Shown here: piece by piece, positions 1 through 13,700 of the stretch
Layout of the letters: each line of letters starts with the position of its first letter
Position numbering within the stretch: the stretch's first letter is position 1
From: Neelides folsomi
Lineage: Eukaryota; Arthropoda; Collembola; Neelipleona; Neelidae
DNA: 64,000 nt
Assembly: GCA_034687125.1 (NCBI GenBank)
Contig: JAQGBZ010000009.1
Location: forward strand, 248,001-312,000
Direction: 5' to 3'
The notes under the pieces: model-generated
The model's input: the letters and a program-made list of their open reading frames with translations, nothing else
Database searches by the model: none
What the model was told of the DNA's origin: nothing
Translations under genes and position numbers: made by a program

Positions 1-3000
1 CTTTGGAAAAAGTCTCATTAAACTGTTGAGTAGCAATTTGACGAGTTTGACGATCGGGCGAAAGAATCATCCCATGTACAGAGAGTGTTTGAGCAGATCA
101 AAGGGCCGAATAATATCCAGATGGAATATTAAACTAATTTCAAGGAGTCTCCAAAGGGGGGAACATTCCAACTGGAGAGATTAGAGAGGGAGGAATAGGA
201 GAAACCATTGTTCGAGCTCATCTAGGTATGAAAATGAAATTTGTGGCTTTGTTGATATATCTCTGCCTCTTGAGTCCTCAAACCGATTATGTCACTTGGT
301 ATAACTTCCACGCTCCGTTTCCAAAAATGTCCTTTGAGCATCAAATTGTGAGAGAAAGTATATTTCCCCTTTCCCGGCCGTTGAAATTCGATCCGGCCTC
401 TTCAACTCCTAGTTTAACCTTCAATCCATAGAGAAATATCTACATGATGATACATATGTGTATGTACGACTGTAATTGTATCGCCATAACAGAAGTTGAA
501 GAGGGGAATTCCGAAATGCCAAGGTCTTTTTTCCCTCATTTTCTCATCCATCACTCCATCCGAACGAGGAACGGGGTGAGGATATTGTTCCTTGCCACCC
601 ACCAGCTCATCTTATTATTAAATTCTCCAATCAAATCAAATATCCAATTTAGCCCGGCTCTTCCCTCAAGTGCTCCTCTCGAGCGGATTTTTCTCCCTCA
701 ACCTCATTTCAATTAACGGAATATTATATTCTCAATTTTGCCCGAACCTCCTCGAGGTTTCCCATACTCAATGAGGTTAATGGGAGCGCCGAGCCCCTCC
801 CGTTTGATCTCTTTTAATGTGATGGGAATTGGGAGTCGGAAATGATTCCGCCGCCTCATTTTTATTCTTCCAGGGCCGGCCGCGGTTCTCATTTCACCTA
901 GTTTGAATTAGAGACTCGTGCATCTTCCCCTCCCTCCGCCTTTGAAGGAGAAAGAGGGAGAAAGCGACACCCCCGCGTACACCTCGGCGGGAAGGTGCGA
1001 GGGCCGGGCCCTTCAACTTCCCTACTTCGCGGCAGGGGCTGTGGTGGGCTCAGAGAGCAAGAATCATATCTGTTTGAGATCCTCGCTTGTCAAATATTCA
1101 TGACAGCTGATTAGACAAAAAACCCAAGGGGGGTTTCGCTTTCGCGTTTGATTGACAGCTAACCTGGGACCTTTAGACATCCTCTTCTCGACATATAGAC
1201 CGACTTTGGAGCATTCACACAGGCTGACATGATCCTCTTCAGGCTCCTTTCCCTTGGATTTCAAACGAGTCTGACATTTCTCATCAAATCCCGGTCCTCC
1301 CACATTTCCCCGACCGCTCTCTCAAACTTCCTCGATTTCCCCCTTTGATTCCTTCATTTGGGAAGGATCAATCACAAAGGGCCCCATTGACCTCCTCCCT
1401 ACAACCAGTTTTGGATCGCTTTCCGCCGTCAATACGAGATCCCCAATGGCCCGCTCCTACTTACTGCTCATTCCAATGATACTTGCCGGCCTCTCTCAAT
1501 GAATTATTCATTTGACATTACACGCGTGTGGTCTTCCCCAATCAAAATCAAACAAATGAGTTGGGCCAAAGTCCTTGGGAAATATTTTAATCTCCCAATG
1601 CCCACCTTGGCCTCCGAAGCATACCGTGGCGGACTGTCCCATCAGACCAAACCGGCCCAATCTCCCTGTCACCGGGCCCAATGAACCGCTGTGGACCAGA
1701 TTCTTTTGATTTGTAATTTGTTTCGGTAATCTTGTCCATCGGCTCGAGGTTCGTATGGACCGTTCTCGAATTCCGAACCACAAAACCACGACATTCCTCC
1801 GTCATTCTTCCCTTTTTAGTCATCAATCTGTTTCGAGTCCCTCTCAATCTCTCTCTCTTATTCATTCCACGGGCGAGGTGAGGCGGCCACTCCCTGGGCG
1901 ACTCCTCTATTGATACCACATTGAAACAATTGGATTTCCTCACTGGAAAAAATGAAGGATCTCAATCTCATTTTCACCTCACTAATCCAAATTCGATTTA
2001 CTTGCGGACCCACAACTACTAACCTTATAAAGACATGACATTATTTCACGTTGTTTAAATCCATTTCAAGGTCTCATACACATGTTGAACACAGATAAGC
2101 TTTGACTCATTTCCACTCATCCTTTTATCAATCACGGATATGTAATTGGTTATTAAATTCCCCTTAAAGTGACGTTGATGGTTTTTCTCTATGAACAATA
2201 CCAATATAAAAATACTACGCAGATATCGACATGGGATGAATATGAATGGGATTGTGTGGGTGAGTTTTGTGGGAAATTTGTAAATTTGATTTCTCATTTG
2301 ATTGGAGTAGTTGGGAAAGATGAGGGAGCGGATGAGAGACGGTTAATCTACTCCAAGGAGGGGAAGGTCCTTAATGCGGCGGATTAGAAAACGATGATTT
2401 ACTTAGGTTCAGCTCGAGCTCCTTGATGCAAAAATCAATGGAGCGGTACGTGGGGAAGCCGAAGCCTTTTAATTGCATCCATTTGAGAAGTAGGGGATGT
2501 GTACATATGTCTGTCTGGTGTTTGTTCCTATTATTGGGTGGTGGAGGGGGAAGGGCGCATTGTCTCGAGGATCATCTAATAAGTATGTGGTAGTTGGGTG
2601 AGGGAAGATTTCTTACACATTCCTTATCGAATGGTTAGATGTCAGAGATTGTTGTGATTCCTCTCGACTCTCCTCTCAAAGGGGCCGAGAAGAAAGGGAA
2701 AAAAGTATTCTTTTGAAGTCTGATGATGGCCTCTCTCAAAGAGCCATGTGGCAGTGTACGCAAACAGGATCAAGAGCTGATGGGATGAGCTCGTTCATTC
2801 TTCTCGATCCGAGATAAGGAACCGAGGAAAGTTAGTTCATTTCTTGGTTAGATCTAAGCCTTAATTTCATACTTGAAAAGTTAAAGAATTTGAGGGAGGC
2901 TCTCACAGCCCCCATTTTTAACGAAGAGACAATATCTCATTCATCTGGGGGTATAAATGAAATCCTTATCTCCGTTCCGACTCTCCTTCCGTTCCTTCTG

Positions 3001-6000
3001 ATGTTTCAATTAACTCGTTCCTCATTTGATCCAATTGAGGTTCGAGACGGTTGGTAATTAATCCTCTGGCTAATCCGCTCCAGTCGGTCAAGGATGGGCC
3101 GTTATTCCTCCAAGGGCCGTGACGTGGGGCCATGTGTGGCAGTCCCGGGAGATCTCCTCAAATGCTCTTGCGTCGTGTGCATTTGCCCCTTCATCGGAAC
3201 CGGCAGCCGTTGTTAATAAGTCATAACCAAGTCTGGAGTGTGTATTGGAAGGAGCCGAGGAGGCCGTGAATAAATGAAGAGACTTATTGCGAATCCGCGG
3301 GGTTTTCCTCTCTCCCGTATTAATTGCCGTCTCGGCGGAGTTTGGGCGGCCAGGGAGGGGAGCGGCCTTTATTTGTATTTCGCACTCTCCTTCTTGTTTA
3401 TTGTTGTTGGGGAAGATGAGAGAGGACAAAGGAGGAGGGGGCTGGATCCGCGACTCAGGCCGTGATGCATGTTCCGAGGGAAGAGAAGAATAGGGTAAAA
3501 GTCGATAGTGTTTCCCAAATAGTCAAATGCTTTTAAAAGAAAGGAACCATTAATGGACCGCTCCATTCGGAGAAGAAATATCTGCGAGTGTGAGTGGAGA
3601 CGGAGGCGCGGCATGCACCTTGGAGCTCTCCCGATTATAAATCTATCAGATGAGCCCGACGGTATTGGCGGGGAGAGTGCATCAAGAGATTTGTGCTCTG
3701 CGGAGCTCCTTCCGATTTCGGGCTTGGGGAAGGCGAGCGAGGAAGAATGGGCCGATCTGCGGCTGGAAATCACAAATCCTTCCAAATCGACGACAGCATT
3801 ATAATGATTTATCAAAACTTTCTTTGGGACGGAGGCACGACAATATAGATATTGAAATCCGACCACACATTTACACTGGAGAGGAGGAAAAAAGGGATTA
3901 TATTGCCTTTTTCATTTCTTTATATTTTTTATTCCCCTCCCCCCCTTAAGCTTCCCCTTTCTTTCCAAAGGCTCTTCTCCACCCAGGATTTCTCAAACTG
4001 TACCATATAATCCTGATAAATAGGTTGACATCAATTTTTTGTATTTTCTCAGCCCGAGTCTCTTTGGAGAGATGAAAGGGAAATATTCATTGAGCTCTTG
4101 GAACCCTCTCTCACACTATTTTGACTATCGATTTCACACTTTCAACTCCTAGCCCTCCTCCCTCGGAGAGTAATAAAATAACATCGATGGGTCAGGCTCC
4201 AGCCGACCATCAATTGACACTCGAATGCGAAATTGTGAAGGTCATTTTTTCCACCCTCCACATCCTTCTCGAGCGAAGCATGACCAACCCCGCCTTAGAT
4301 TCGTCTTCCAATTCTTCTCCACTTGGGCCGTTTGAATGGATAAAGTCCTCAATTTCCTCTTTTGTGTCTCCCCGTCAATTCCTCCCTTAATTATTATTTA
4401 TTATCGTCAATCATTTCCTCCGTAATTTGATTATGCCGATTTCCTCCCAACCCCCAATACTGTTTGTTCTCCAATGTGAACGAGCTAATTGGTAATCGCA
4501 GTGGAGAGCAGGAACTGACTCCTTACATATCCCTTCCAGCTCCCTCCATGACGTGTTCCATTCCACACGTAGCTATAAACCACTCACTCGCCCATACCTC
4601 TTTGTCTCAACGATTAGCTCCGTGGACGGAACACAAAAAAGCTGAGAAAAAAGGAAACGCAGAAACATTTAATAATTCCAAGTCGGCAACTTATGCTAAT
4701 TCCTCCATGTGAATTCCGAGGGTGAGAAAAGTTCTTCACAGGCTGAGAAGTGTGGAAGTTATTCCAATGACTCCCAAGTCTATCTGTGAAGAGTGATTAA
4801 CCATTATGCCTACGAGGGGTGGCGACGGAAGGGGTCCGCCCAGGGAAGAATGCAGAGTTAATTTTGGGATAAATATGAATGCAATTAGAACTATTGGCCG
4901 CTCGATAAAAAAGGGCAAGGAAGGGTGGGCTTGAGGTGTTCAGGGGTAGGTGGGAAAATGTAGGAGGATAGCCCTCATGTGTTTTTTTATCCACGGCGAC
5001 ATCCCGTAGAGTTGACCCTTGTCAGGGATACTTTTTTCGAGATGCATCTCCCTAGTCTGTATCAGCTTACAAAAGTACGGCATTCCAACATCCATTTGGC
5101 AGATTTATCGTTCCCCATCCACTGATTAACAATACAGATTGCGTTTTTTTAAAATAAATCCCCATTGATTTATTTCGTATAAAAGGATCCACCATGTGTC
5201 TGAGCTCCTCTCTCTTCGCATTGTAAAGACCAATGACCATATTCTATCGTTTAACGCTCTCCACTTTTATTCCAACAATCTCCTTTATCCTAAACTCGTC
5301 CTTACCTTTATCTCGTTTCGATTATTCATGCCACCTTGCCTATAAATTTTCCTCTTGACCACCAGATTTGTTCGTTTCCTCAAATTCCGACAAGGGAATT
5401 AATAAACCACCCCTCGCCCTCCTCCGCCATGCAGCGACCTAGTCTAGTAGGAATTGGGCCTGGAGCGGCCCGAACGGCCCGAACCAGAGTGACGGCCGCG
5501 ATGATTGAGCAAGAATGAAAGGTGCCACACGGCCGACACCTCCGTAGTTATTGGCCGAGAACCGGTATTGGCGAGGTTGGTGGAGACGTACGCGGGTGGG
5601 CTGTATGGGCTCCTCACATCCAAACAAATGAGTCGTATTAGGAGGTCGTGAGGCGATGACGCGTGTCCCCTTCGATCCATGTCAATTTAATGGGGGTTGG
5701 TGATGAGGCACGATAGTGTCGGGTCATACGCCCACTCCGATCGCTCTCCGCCAAACTGTTGCGTTCTCCAGGTGATTCCCCCTCAAGTAACTCGATCCGA
5801 GCGTAAGTGGGTCTGCGAGGATCGCGGAAGGACCCTTCGACACAAAGAAGGATGTCCTAAGTGGCTCACCGTCGGCTCGTTCCCAAAGTGATCCATCGAC
5901 CAGAAATCGAATTGCTTTGACGTAAACACCTCCAAGGGAAATGGGGATTAAGCCAGGGTCAGGTGGACATTTTTTGACCCAACCAACCCCCTTCAGTTGA

Positions 6001-7771
6001 TTTATAGATTTGGGCCCGAAAATCTTTTTTAGCCCCATAATCTCGACTCTTATCGGGACAGATGTCTGGTCCAAGTTTATTGTTATGAGACAAGGAGTCC
6101 TCTGCACACATTTTTAATATAGTAATAGAGAGGGGACGCGGAGGAAATATTGCCACCATATGAGGATGGGGCTGAGCAATTAACGAAGGGGAATGAAAGA
6201 AGACCTGTCCTCCTCGCTCGTCTCGAACCGAGCGCACGACAACAGGTTTCCACTCGCCCTCGTCCTCTTGATGCTAATTTCGGCATCGAGGGAGAGATGG
6301 AATGATGAGTTGGTAAAAGCCCCACGGTTCGGCTCGGATTCCAATGAATGAGTGAGGAGGTCGACGTGGGAGTCTGTCTATCCCGCCGCACTGCTCAATG
6401 GCAAGGTTGGGGAATGGGAAGATTATAGGGACGCCCGGTCGGCCGCTCTCTCACTATCAACACGGCCGGGTAATGACACGTTCGTGAGGACGAGGGAGAG
6501 CCAATTTGGACAGATCTCTCGAGACCCACATCGACACGAGTCAAAAGGAGTCGATAATTATTGGGTACAGATCAATAATTTGACCTTCGATATGTCGATG
6601 TAATGACGGCCCATTATCCCGCGTACTCTCCACAATCAAGGGAGTGTAATGGAGTCTCTTTTTTGGCCCTCCGTCCCTCATTACTCACCTCCACCAATCA
6701 TCCGTGCATAGTAAATTTAATTTCCGATCAATCATCCCTCGTCTTTCCATTTTCCCATTTTATGCTAATTTATCTGGCTCATTGGGTCCGCACATGAGTG
6801 TGACGATGTCACGTCTTGTTCCAAACTTCATGCCTTCTCTTCCAGATGCGAGTGAGGGGCGGAGAGGAGGATGACCTCGACTGTCCGCTTCCCATAAATG
6901 AGCCGTGGTGGTAGAGGTAAGCCATTTCCTCACTCTCAATTAATTCCATTTCCTCTTGGGCCCAAAATCGGCCCTCGTATCATTTCTTCCACGAGGCTCA
7001 TTAAGGAGGGAGAATCAGGTTTGACATCCGCGGAGAACCTCTGCTTATCAACAAATCCAAATAGAGATGATGAGTTTCCCCGATGAAGGGAAAAGATCGA
7101 ATATGCAAATGCCATGAATCAAAACGGTAATTTATTCCATTGATTTACTCCCTTTCTGGCAATTAAGAGGGAGGCTCTTGGCCGAGGTGGTTGGGAATTA
7201 ATTATGGGAGCTCCAGGTCTCGGCGTAGGAGGCGACCAATTGGCCATTGGAAGAAATAAAAGGAATCAAGCCATTTTCTAATTAAGGGCATAATTTGGGG
7301 AGATAAGGAGGAGTGGTGAAATGGGCGCGGAAGGGCGACGGAGCTTTATTTCCCTCAAATGTAAATAAGAGAACATTTGAAGGAGGATAATGCGGAGTGA
7401 TAGGGAGAAGAATGGGACTGTTGAAGGGGAGACGCTGGCGCTCGAGTAATGAGTGGTGGGATTAAATCAATAAGTAAGAATTAGAATAGTTTTTGGTCGG
7501 AGTATAAGATGCGGACCAAATGAATAATGTAAATGGGGGAGGACAAAAGAGGGAATATCAAAGATGATAGGAGCTGGGAGTCACATCGGGATATGCAACG
7601 ATTGCCTCATTTCCGAGAGGAGCTGCTGCTCTGGGACCGACTAACGGATCCGAGGCTGAGCATTAGAGTCCATGAATATTCATATATTTTCCAAACTTGT
7701 GAAGCGGCGGGTCTTTTTCGGCAGAGATGATCATGAGGTTTCTCTTTTTCCCCTCCATGATATATTCCTTA

Positions 7772-7794
7772 ATATATATATATATATATATATA
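7772..7794. repeat. (TA)n microsatellite
   Basis: An uninterrupted AT/TA dinucleotide run inside the cut upstream region. Nothing around it suggests a gene. Confidence 0.95.
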
Positions 7795-10700
7795 CGCTCT
7801 CCCTCAATCCTAATCTTTGATTTCCGCGAGTTCCTCCCGGTTCCTCATCCAGAGGGAATGAGGAGGATGATATCCGCCGACTAATTCGAGCCCATCGGCT
7901 CCCTTTCTTCCACTTTCTTCTCCGGAGGAACCGGCTCCAACGTCATCTCAAAGAGATCGTTGCTCATGTTCTGCCACTGAGGCGCTGAGGAGAACTCCAA
8001 ACCCCCATCAATCTCCCCGGCTCCTGGCCGAGAGATCTTAATGATCGAGGTGTGATTAGGCGAGGACAAAAAAATTCCGAAACTTGTGAAAATCAGGCGT
8101 AATAAATCATTATCAGGGAAATGATAATCAGTGCCATTAGGTTTCTCATAGATAGCCGTGGTTTCCTCCTGACTACAGGTAGCATGCTCTGGTCCTAATG
8201 CTATCGTTTATTTACGTGAGACTTCATGGGAAAATGTATTCACACTAATGGCTACTCCCCATAGTCCCCATTCATTCCCACTCACCTTTTCTCAGACTCA
8301 CTTGATTTGGAAAATCATCCTCCTTCGTGATTCATATTCTTCGCTGCGGTTCTTCCTTTCACTCCGCCATTCTGCTCGATGATTCCCATCCTCCTCCGTT
8401 TGCCAGCATTTCTGGCATTCTCGCTGTCGATCCGCGCGGTCCGCCAATGGCCCTCAGAGCCCTGGGAAAGATCAAAGAGAGAAATGTGTGTAGTTATCAC
8501 TCAAAAAATGACACCGACCCCAAAGACGAATTCTCCAAATAAGATGGATGACGTGAGCAATTAATTTTTCTTTTGAGCTCCCCCATTTTTTCCGCCGCCA
8601 CTCTTTGTTTTTACGTCCTTCCTCCCTTACACCTTAAGGAAGGGCCGTAGTAAGACGGTCGGGTGAGAGAGCCCAGGAGCTCCACATCGAGTTTCAATCT
8701 CCGCCGCCTTTTTCTGCTACACTTTTCTCAACCATCCGTCTCTCTCCTATTTGTGACAAATTATGCAATGGAGGCTGTTGGAAACAATAACTAATAAGCT
8801 CTTGTGTTTTCCTTCCTCGCAGTTCCCACGGCCGCTCGTTCGGTCATTCCTCGCTCCATCACTCATCCGCTCTGAGTCGATGGGGATGGGATCTTCTTAT
8901 TCACAAGGCTAATAGGAGAAACGATTTGTTTCTAATCGCTCGCTTTGCATTGCATGACAGGAGAAGAAACGACTCGGCTTCCTCAATCCCCCTCCCTATA
9001 CAATGTGATTGACAATGGAATTTCCTTCTCGAATTAATTCCTACCCCCATTTTTTCTCCCTCACTCACTCCAAGCACTAATTTCATTTCCCCTCTCTCCA
9101 CCCGTCAAATGACCACCCTCTTGGATTCGCTCTCTATTTAAAAACAATCATTGGCCGTCAATTCCGCTCCCAGCACTGAATCCAAAGACGGCATTCCCAG
9201 AGGAAGGAGATCCGAGGGGCTTTTAATGAATTGCTCGTCTGCTGAGTGACCCGTGTGTTCTGATTAGAGGCCCGCCCAGTCGCGGAATGAGGAAAGGGGA
9301 AAATGAGCTAAACGGATAATTTGATTAGTCGGGAGCGGAGGGATACGAGCTCGGATTTGAAGGAGCCAAAGTGATGAAGTTTTTAAAAACAGGAATGGAG
9401 GCTGGAGGAATTAGGAATTAAAAGGACGGAAGGAAGGATTGTAATCAAAAGATATATCTTTTTATTTTAATGAATTTTCCTCATCTTGAAAGAGGAGAGA
9501 TCAGAGGGTCGTGATGCCTCTGGAAAAAGGAGTCAAGAGGGCTGAGCTCCGTGAAAGATCAAAAGACGAGTTCGTTTCCATTTACATACCCAGCCCAGCA
9601 CACACTCATACACACGTCGGAGGAGATCCGAGGAAAAAACCCTTTCTCCGATGCCATTTCCCAGTATTTCCTAACGACTTTCCCCGACTCATTAATCTGA
9701 TAAACAAATCTCCGCTATCAATTATTCCTCCGAGGACCATGGGGGCATCAATAGTCAAACGATGGCACTCGGATGGTGGTCCTATGAAATTAAATGTAAT
9801 ATGGAATGAGGGCTCCTTTCTCCTCATCACATCCCAATTATGAGACTTCCCTTTTTCTAAATCCGATCCGAGCCCCCACTTTCATTATGCCGAAAATCGT
9901 CCGTGCCCGATGGGCTTCCGACCCCATTTGATCTCATTCTCGACTCGCTCTGCTCGACGAGGATGTCTTCACCCAAAGGCGGCTCCTCTGCCGTATTTTT
10001 AATCAGCCTCTGAATCTGGAGGCTGTAATTAAACATTTTAATTTCGGAACCCTGTGGAAGGACATTTTTACTAATAGCGACTCATTTCTTTCAACTATGC
10101 CGGATTAGGTACTCGCGATTACTTTTAATTACCATGGACGAAATATTAGAAAGATCTAATTTCCAGATCGCTCCTCTGCCATTTCCCCCATTTTTCCTCT
10201 CTCTTTTATCTATCAGCCCTTGAAAGAGAAGTTTAGTTGGAGTGGGGAAGGAATCCTCGCTCCATTCCGAGCATCCGAGTTGTTTAGGTGAGAACCGTCT
10301 GTGTAGTATTTATATGGGGATCGAACGGGCTATCAGAAGACGTTCATTCAATGCTGATGAGGGCCCTAATGCGACCATAGGGTGGAGGGGCTGTTAGGGA
10401 AATAGCGAGGAGTAATGATGGTTTTCAATATGAATTGGGACATTAGAGCCCGACCGAGGTTTTTCTGCAAATGATGGATATTAATATACATGGGAAGACA
10501 TATGTCTGAAGGATCTCTGGTGGTGTATGGGGCAAGTGGCATGAGCAGGCTTCCTCACAGACGTAATTTGTTTGATTGGCTTGTTTTGTTCCTTTGCGAC
10601 GAGGGATGTTTATTTTATAAAAGAACCTTTTTTATTTCCCCAAAAGGCTCTCTAATGATAATTAGTGCTTAGGCAATGATTATGTCCGGACTTGGCCCTT

Positions 10701-13700
10701 TCATATGTGTTGAAAAAAGAACGTTAGAAATCAAAACGGAGAGTAAAAAGAGCTTAATTGTCTCTCAATAAATATTTATTACGAGCGTATATTGTGGGAA
10801 GCGTATAATTTGGAGGGCCGGTGAGGATTCCATGGAGAGCCCTGGATTAGAGAAGGGGTTTCCTATATGGCTCCGGGAGCACAGACACCGGACACAGATA
10901 ATATTGAGAGGATAGATCCCCCTCGTCAGACAATGGGCAAATGATTGGCCCATAAATTTTTATTCTTCTTGGAGGGAAGGGGATTGACATTTGGAAGATG
11001 GAGGAAATGGAGCGATGGGTTTGATGGATGGCGTCGTCCAAGAGCCTACGTTTTAATTAGCTCTACAAATCACACTTAGTGATGCTGATAGATAAAATGC
11101 GAGCGAGTGGCCGGGAGTCCTTTATTGATGAATGGTAATCGAGTTGTAAGAAAGGGTCTGGCTGTGTGGGATTGATTGTCGTGAGGGCAGCAAGAAGGGT
11201 TGAGGAAAGGCAGAAGCGGAGGCTGTAGGCAATGTAGTTTTAATAAGGAAAAAAGTGAATGATTGCATAGGAAGCCATCAGTCACAGGATCTGACATCGC
11301 CTCATTCGATTCTCCGTCTGTTCCTCTGGTTTTCTTTGGGCTCATTGAGGGCCGTCGCGAAAAGGAGACCGGACGGAGTCTGGCGGAGCGAAGAGCCCCT
11401 TCCACAATCAAAGACTTTCTTTCATTGATTCCCCGACGATCCGTGGATAATTAAAAACATGTTGGATCCTCTGTCACCGCGGTCGGATCTCCTAATCACG
11501 GAAGATTCGCCTTTATTACGGCTCTGGGGAAAAAACGTAATTGCTCATAATTGGGTCTGTGCGGTAATCATCCTTGGCATTTCTGCCCTTTTCCTCTCGC
11601 CGCCGAGTTGGGAAGATGGTAGGAGATGAATGTGGAGCGTCGAGGAGGCCCGGCTGGAATGCAAAACCACTTGGACGATGGTTGATGCGTCTCACTCTTT
11701 GATGTCCCTGTAATAATTGTAGTGGAGGAGAAGAAAGGGTGGATGATGGTTGAGCTGATATTTATCCGGTGACATTACGACCAAAATTTCTGGTACAGGT
11801 GGACATTTCTGAGCCCAGACTCCCTCATCTACCATTTCACGAGAGATTTCCGAGCGGAGAGAAGGACACCCCCGCTGATCATTTTATACTCCTTCCTACA
11901 GAGGAAATGTGAGACGAGGGCTTTGGAGAGGACGCAACCGGAGGAGGAATCTTGACAAGGATCTTATTGAACAAAAATCCTTATATTTCTATTTCCCTCT
12001 CGTTTCCTCAACTCGTTTCCCCATGATTTGTGGGGGACGTGGGCTGATGGCCGCGACAACCTCCCTCGCACATCCGATCCCATATCTCTCCCGCGCCCGC
12101 CGAGGTCAGCCCATTTGATTTGCATGAAATTGCATTCCACATTCCTCGCTGTCCATCCGCTGTCCCTTCCCCGCCCCACTGTATCGGAACTAATCGATGA
12201 GATATTGGTGGGAATTAAGGAGGGCCAGCATGGCGTCGGGAACTTATGCTTTTTTGTCCCACAAAGTTTCTCGGCGGTTTACGATTCCCCCAACTACCTG
12301 CTGGAGGGATAATTCGAATGATGGACTCCTCTCGATTTCCTTTAAATTGTATTTCGCGAGTCGTAAAGGAGAGTTGTGTGCGGATCGGGAATTGAGCCCC
12401 TCTGCCCACCGGGTTCCCCACGAGAGGACTAAAGTTCCTCATTGACGATTTCGATGAATTTTTTCCTTTTGTTCCTGGGCTTATATCTATTTTATGTACT
12501 TGTAACCCCATAAATACTCGCGGTATGAGCGGAGGGATGTGGAGAAGAGCGAGCCGAATTTTCACTCTCCAAATTCCCAGTTCGCCTCACAATCTCCTCT
12601 CCCTTTCCAATACATCATGCATTAAATAATGCATAAAGCTTCCCGAACCCAACCCACAGAGCCATCGAGTCCCTGTTGTGTGTATAATTATTTTCGGAAG
12701 GAAAAAATGATTTTGCACTCCCATCGTTGGAAGTAATAGAAAGAGTGGAAAAGAATGCCTTTCTTTTATTGCTTCAAACATTGGCAAGCCAAGGATCCCA
12801 TTGCTCGAAAAATATTCATAAAACTTTGGATATCTGTTGGTTCAACTTGACACATTAATCTTTTATATCAGGGACCCATGAGCTCTCGTTCCCTATACTC
12901 CCCTTGATTTATTCTTCATTCCGAAGCCCCACTCAGCTCGCTTTCGTCCTCCTCCCAACTTATTCCTTGCATTTTTCATCCTCATCATTCATTTCGGCTC
13001 AATCCCTCTGAAATCGTAATTCGGTCAGAGGGAGCCCCTACATCCACTGCCATATGTACATGGGATGGGCCCTAATTGGCCGGTGTGGGGGATGTGTGAT
13101 CACAGTCTTTGAGCGATCGTAAAATGCGAAAGGCATTTTGAGGGAAATAACGTTTTGATTTCCGCCTCTGAGCCGACGGTCTTCCGCGGAGCCTTAAACT
13201 CGCCCCACAATTGCCAATAAACAGAGGAGGAGGTGGGAAGGAGGGAGGGGAGGCCAATAATGCAGGTGCGGCAACAATCCGATGCCACCGAGGCCATAAA
13301 ACCCCCGCTCAGACGATCTTGGAGGAGAAAAACTTAAATCCCAAAGCTATTAGTTTCCTCACTTTCCTAATGTCTTCCTCCCCATCCTGGTATTGGCCTG
13401 CGTTTATCGGACACCACAGACCCATATTCCGATATCTCGCGATTCCTCGGACCTCTTAATTCTCTCGGCTTTCCTCTTTATGGCAAATCAATGTTTATAT
13501 GACAGGACCAGGTTTCGGACCCCCGCCCAATCACTTCCCCTCCCTCCTCTATATTGGTCATTAATTAGGCGGGTGTTGATAGATCGTATCATAAAACTCG
13601 GGCATGGGAAAGTTAACTTCCCACTCCGCGGAGGCGGAGGCCCCGGCTAATGGACAAACGAGATTTGAGGAATAAATCAATGGGCAGAAGTGATGCGAGA

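Noticed and set aside
3369-3866. 165-codon open frame on the minus strand
   Set aside because: No domain, low-information sequence and no splice context; chance frames are expected in GC-richer DNA.
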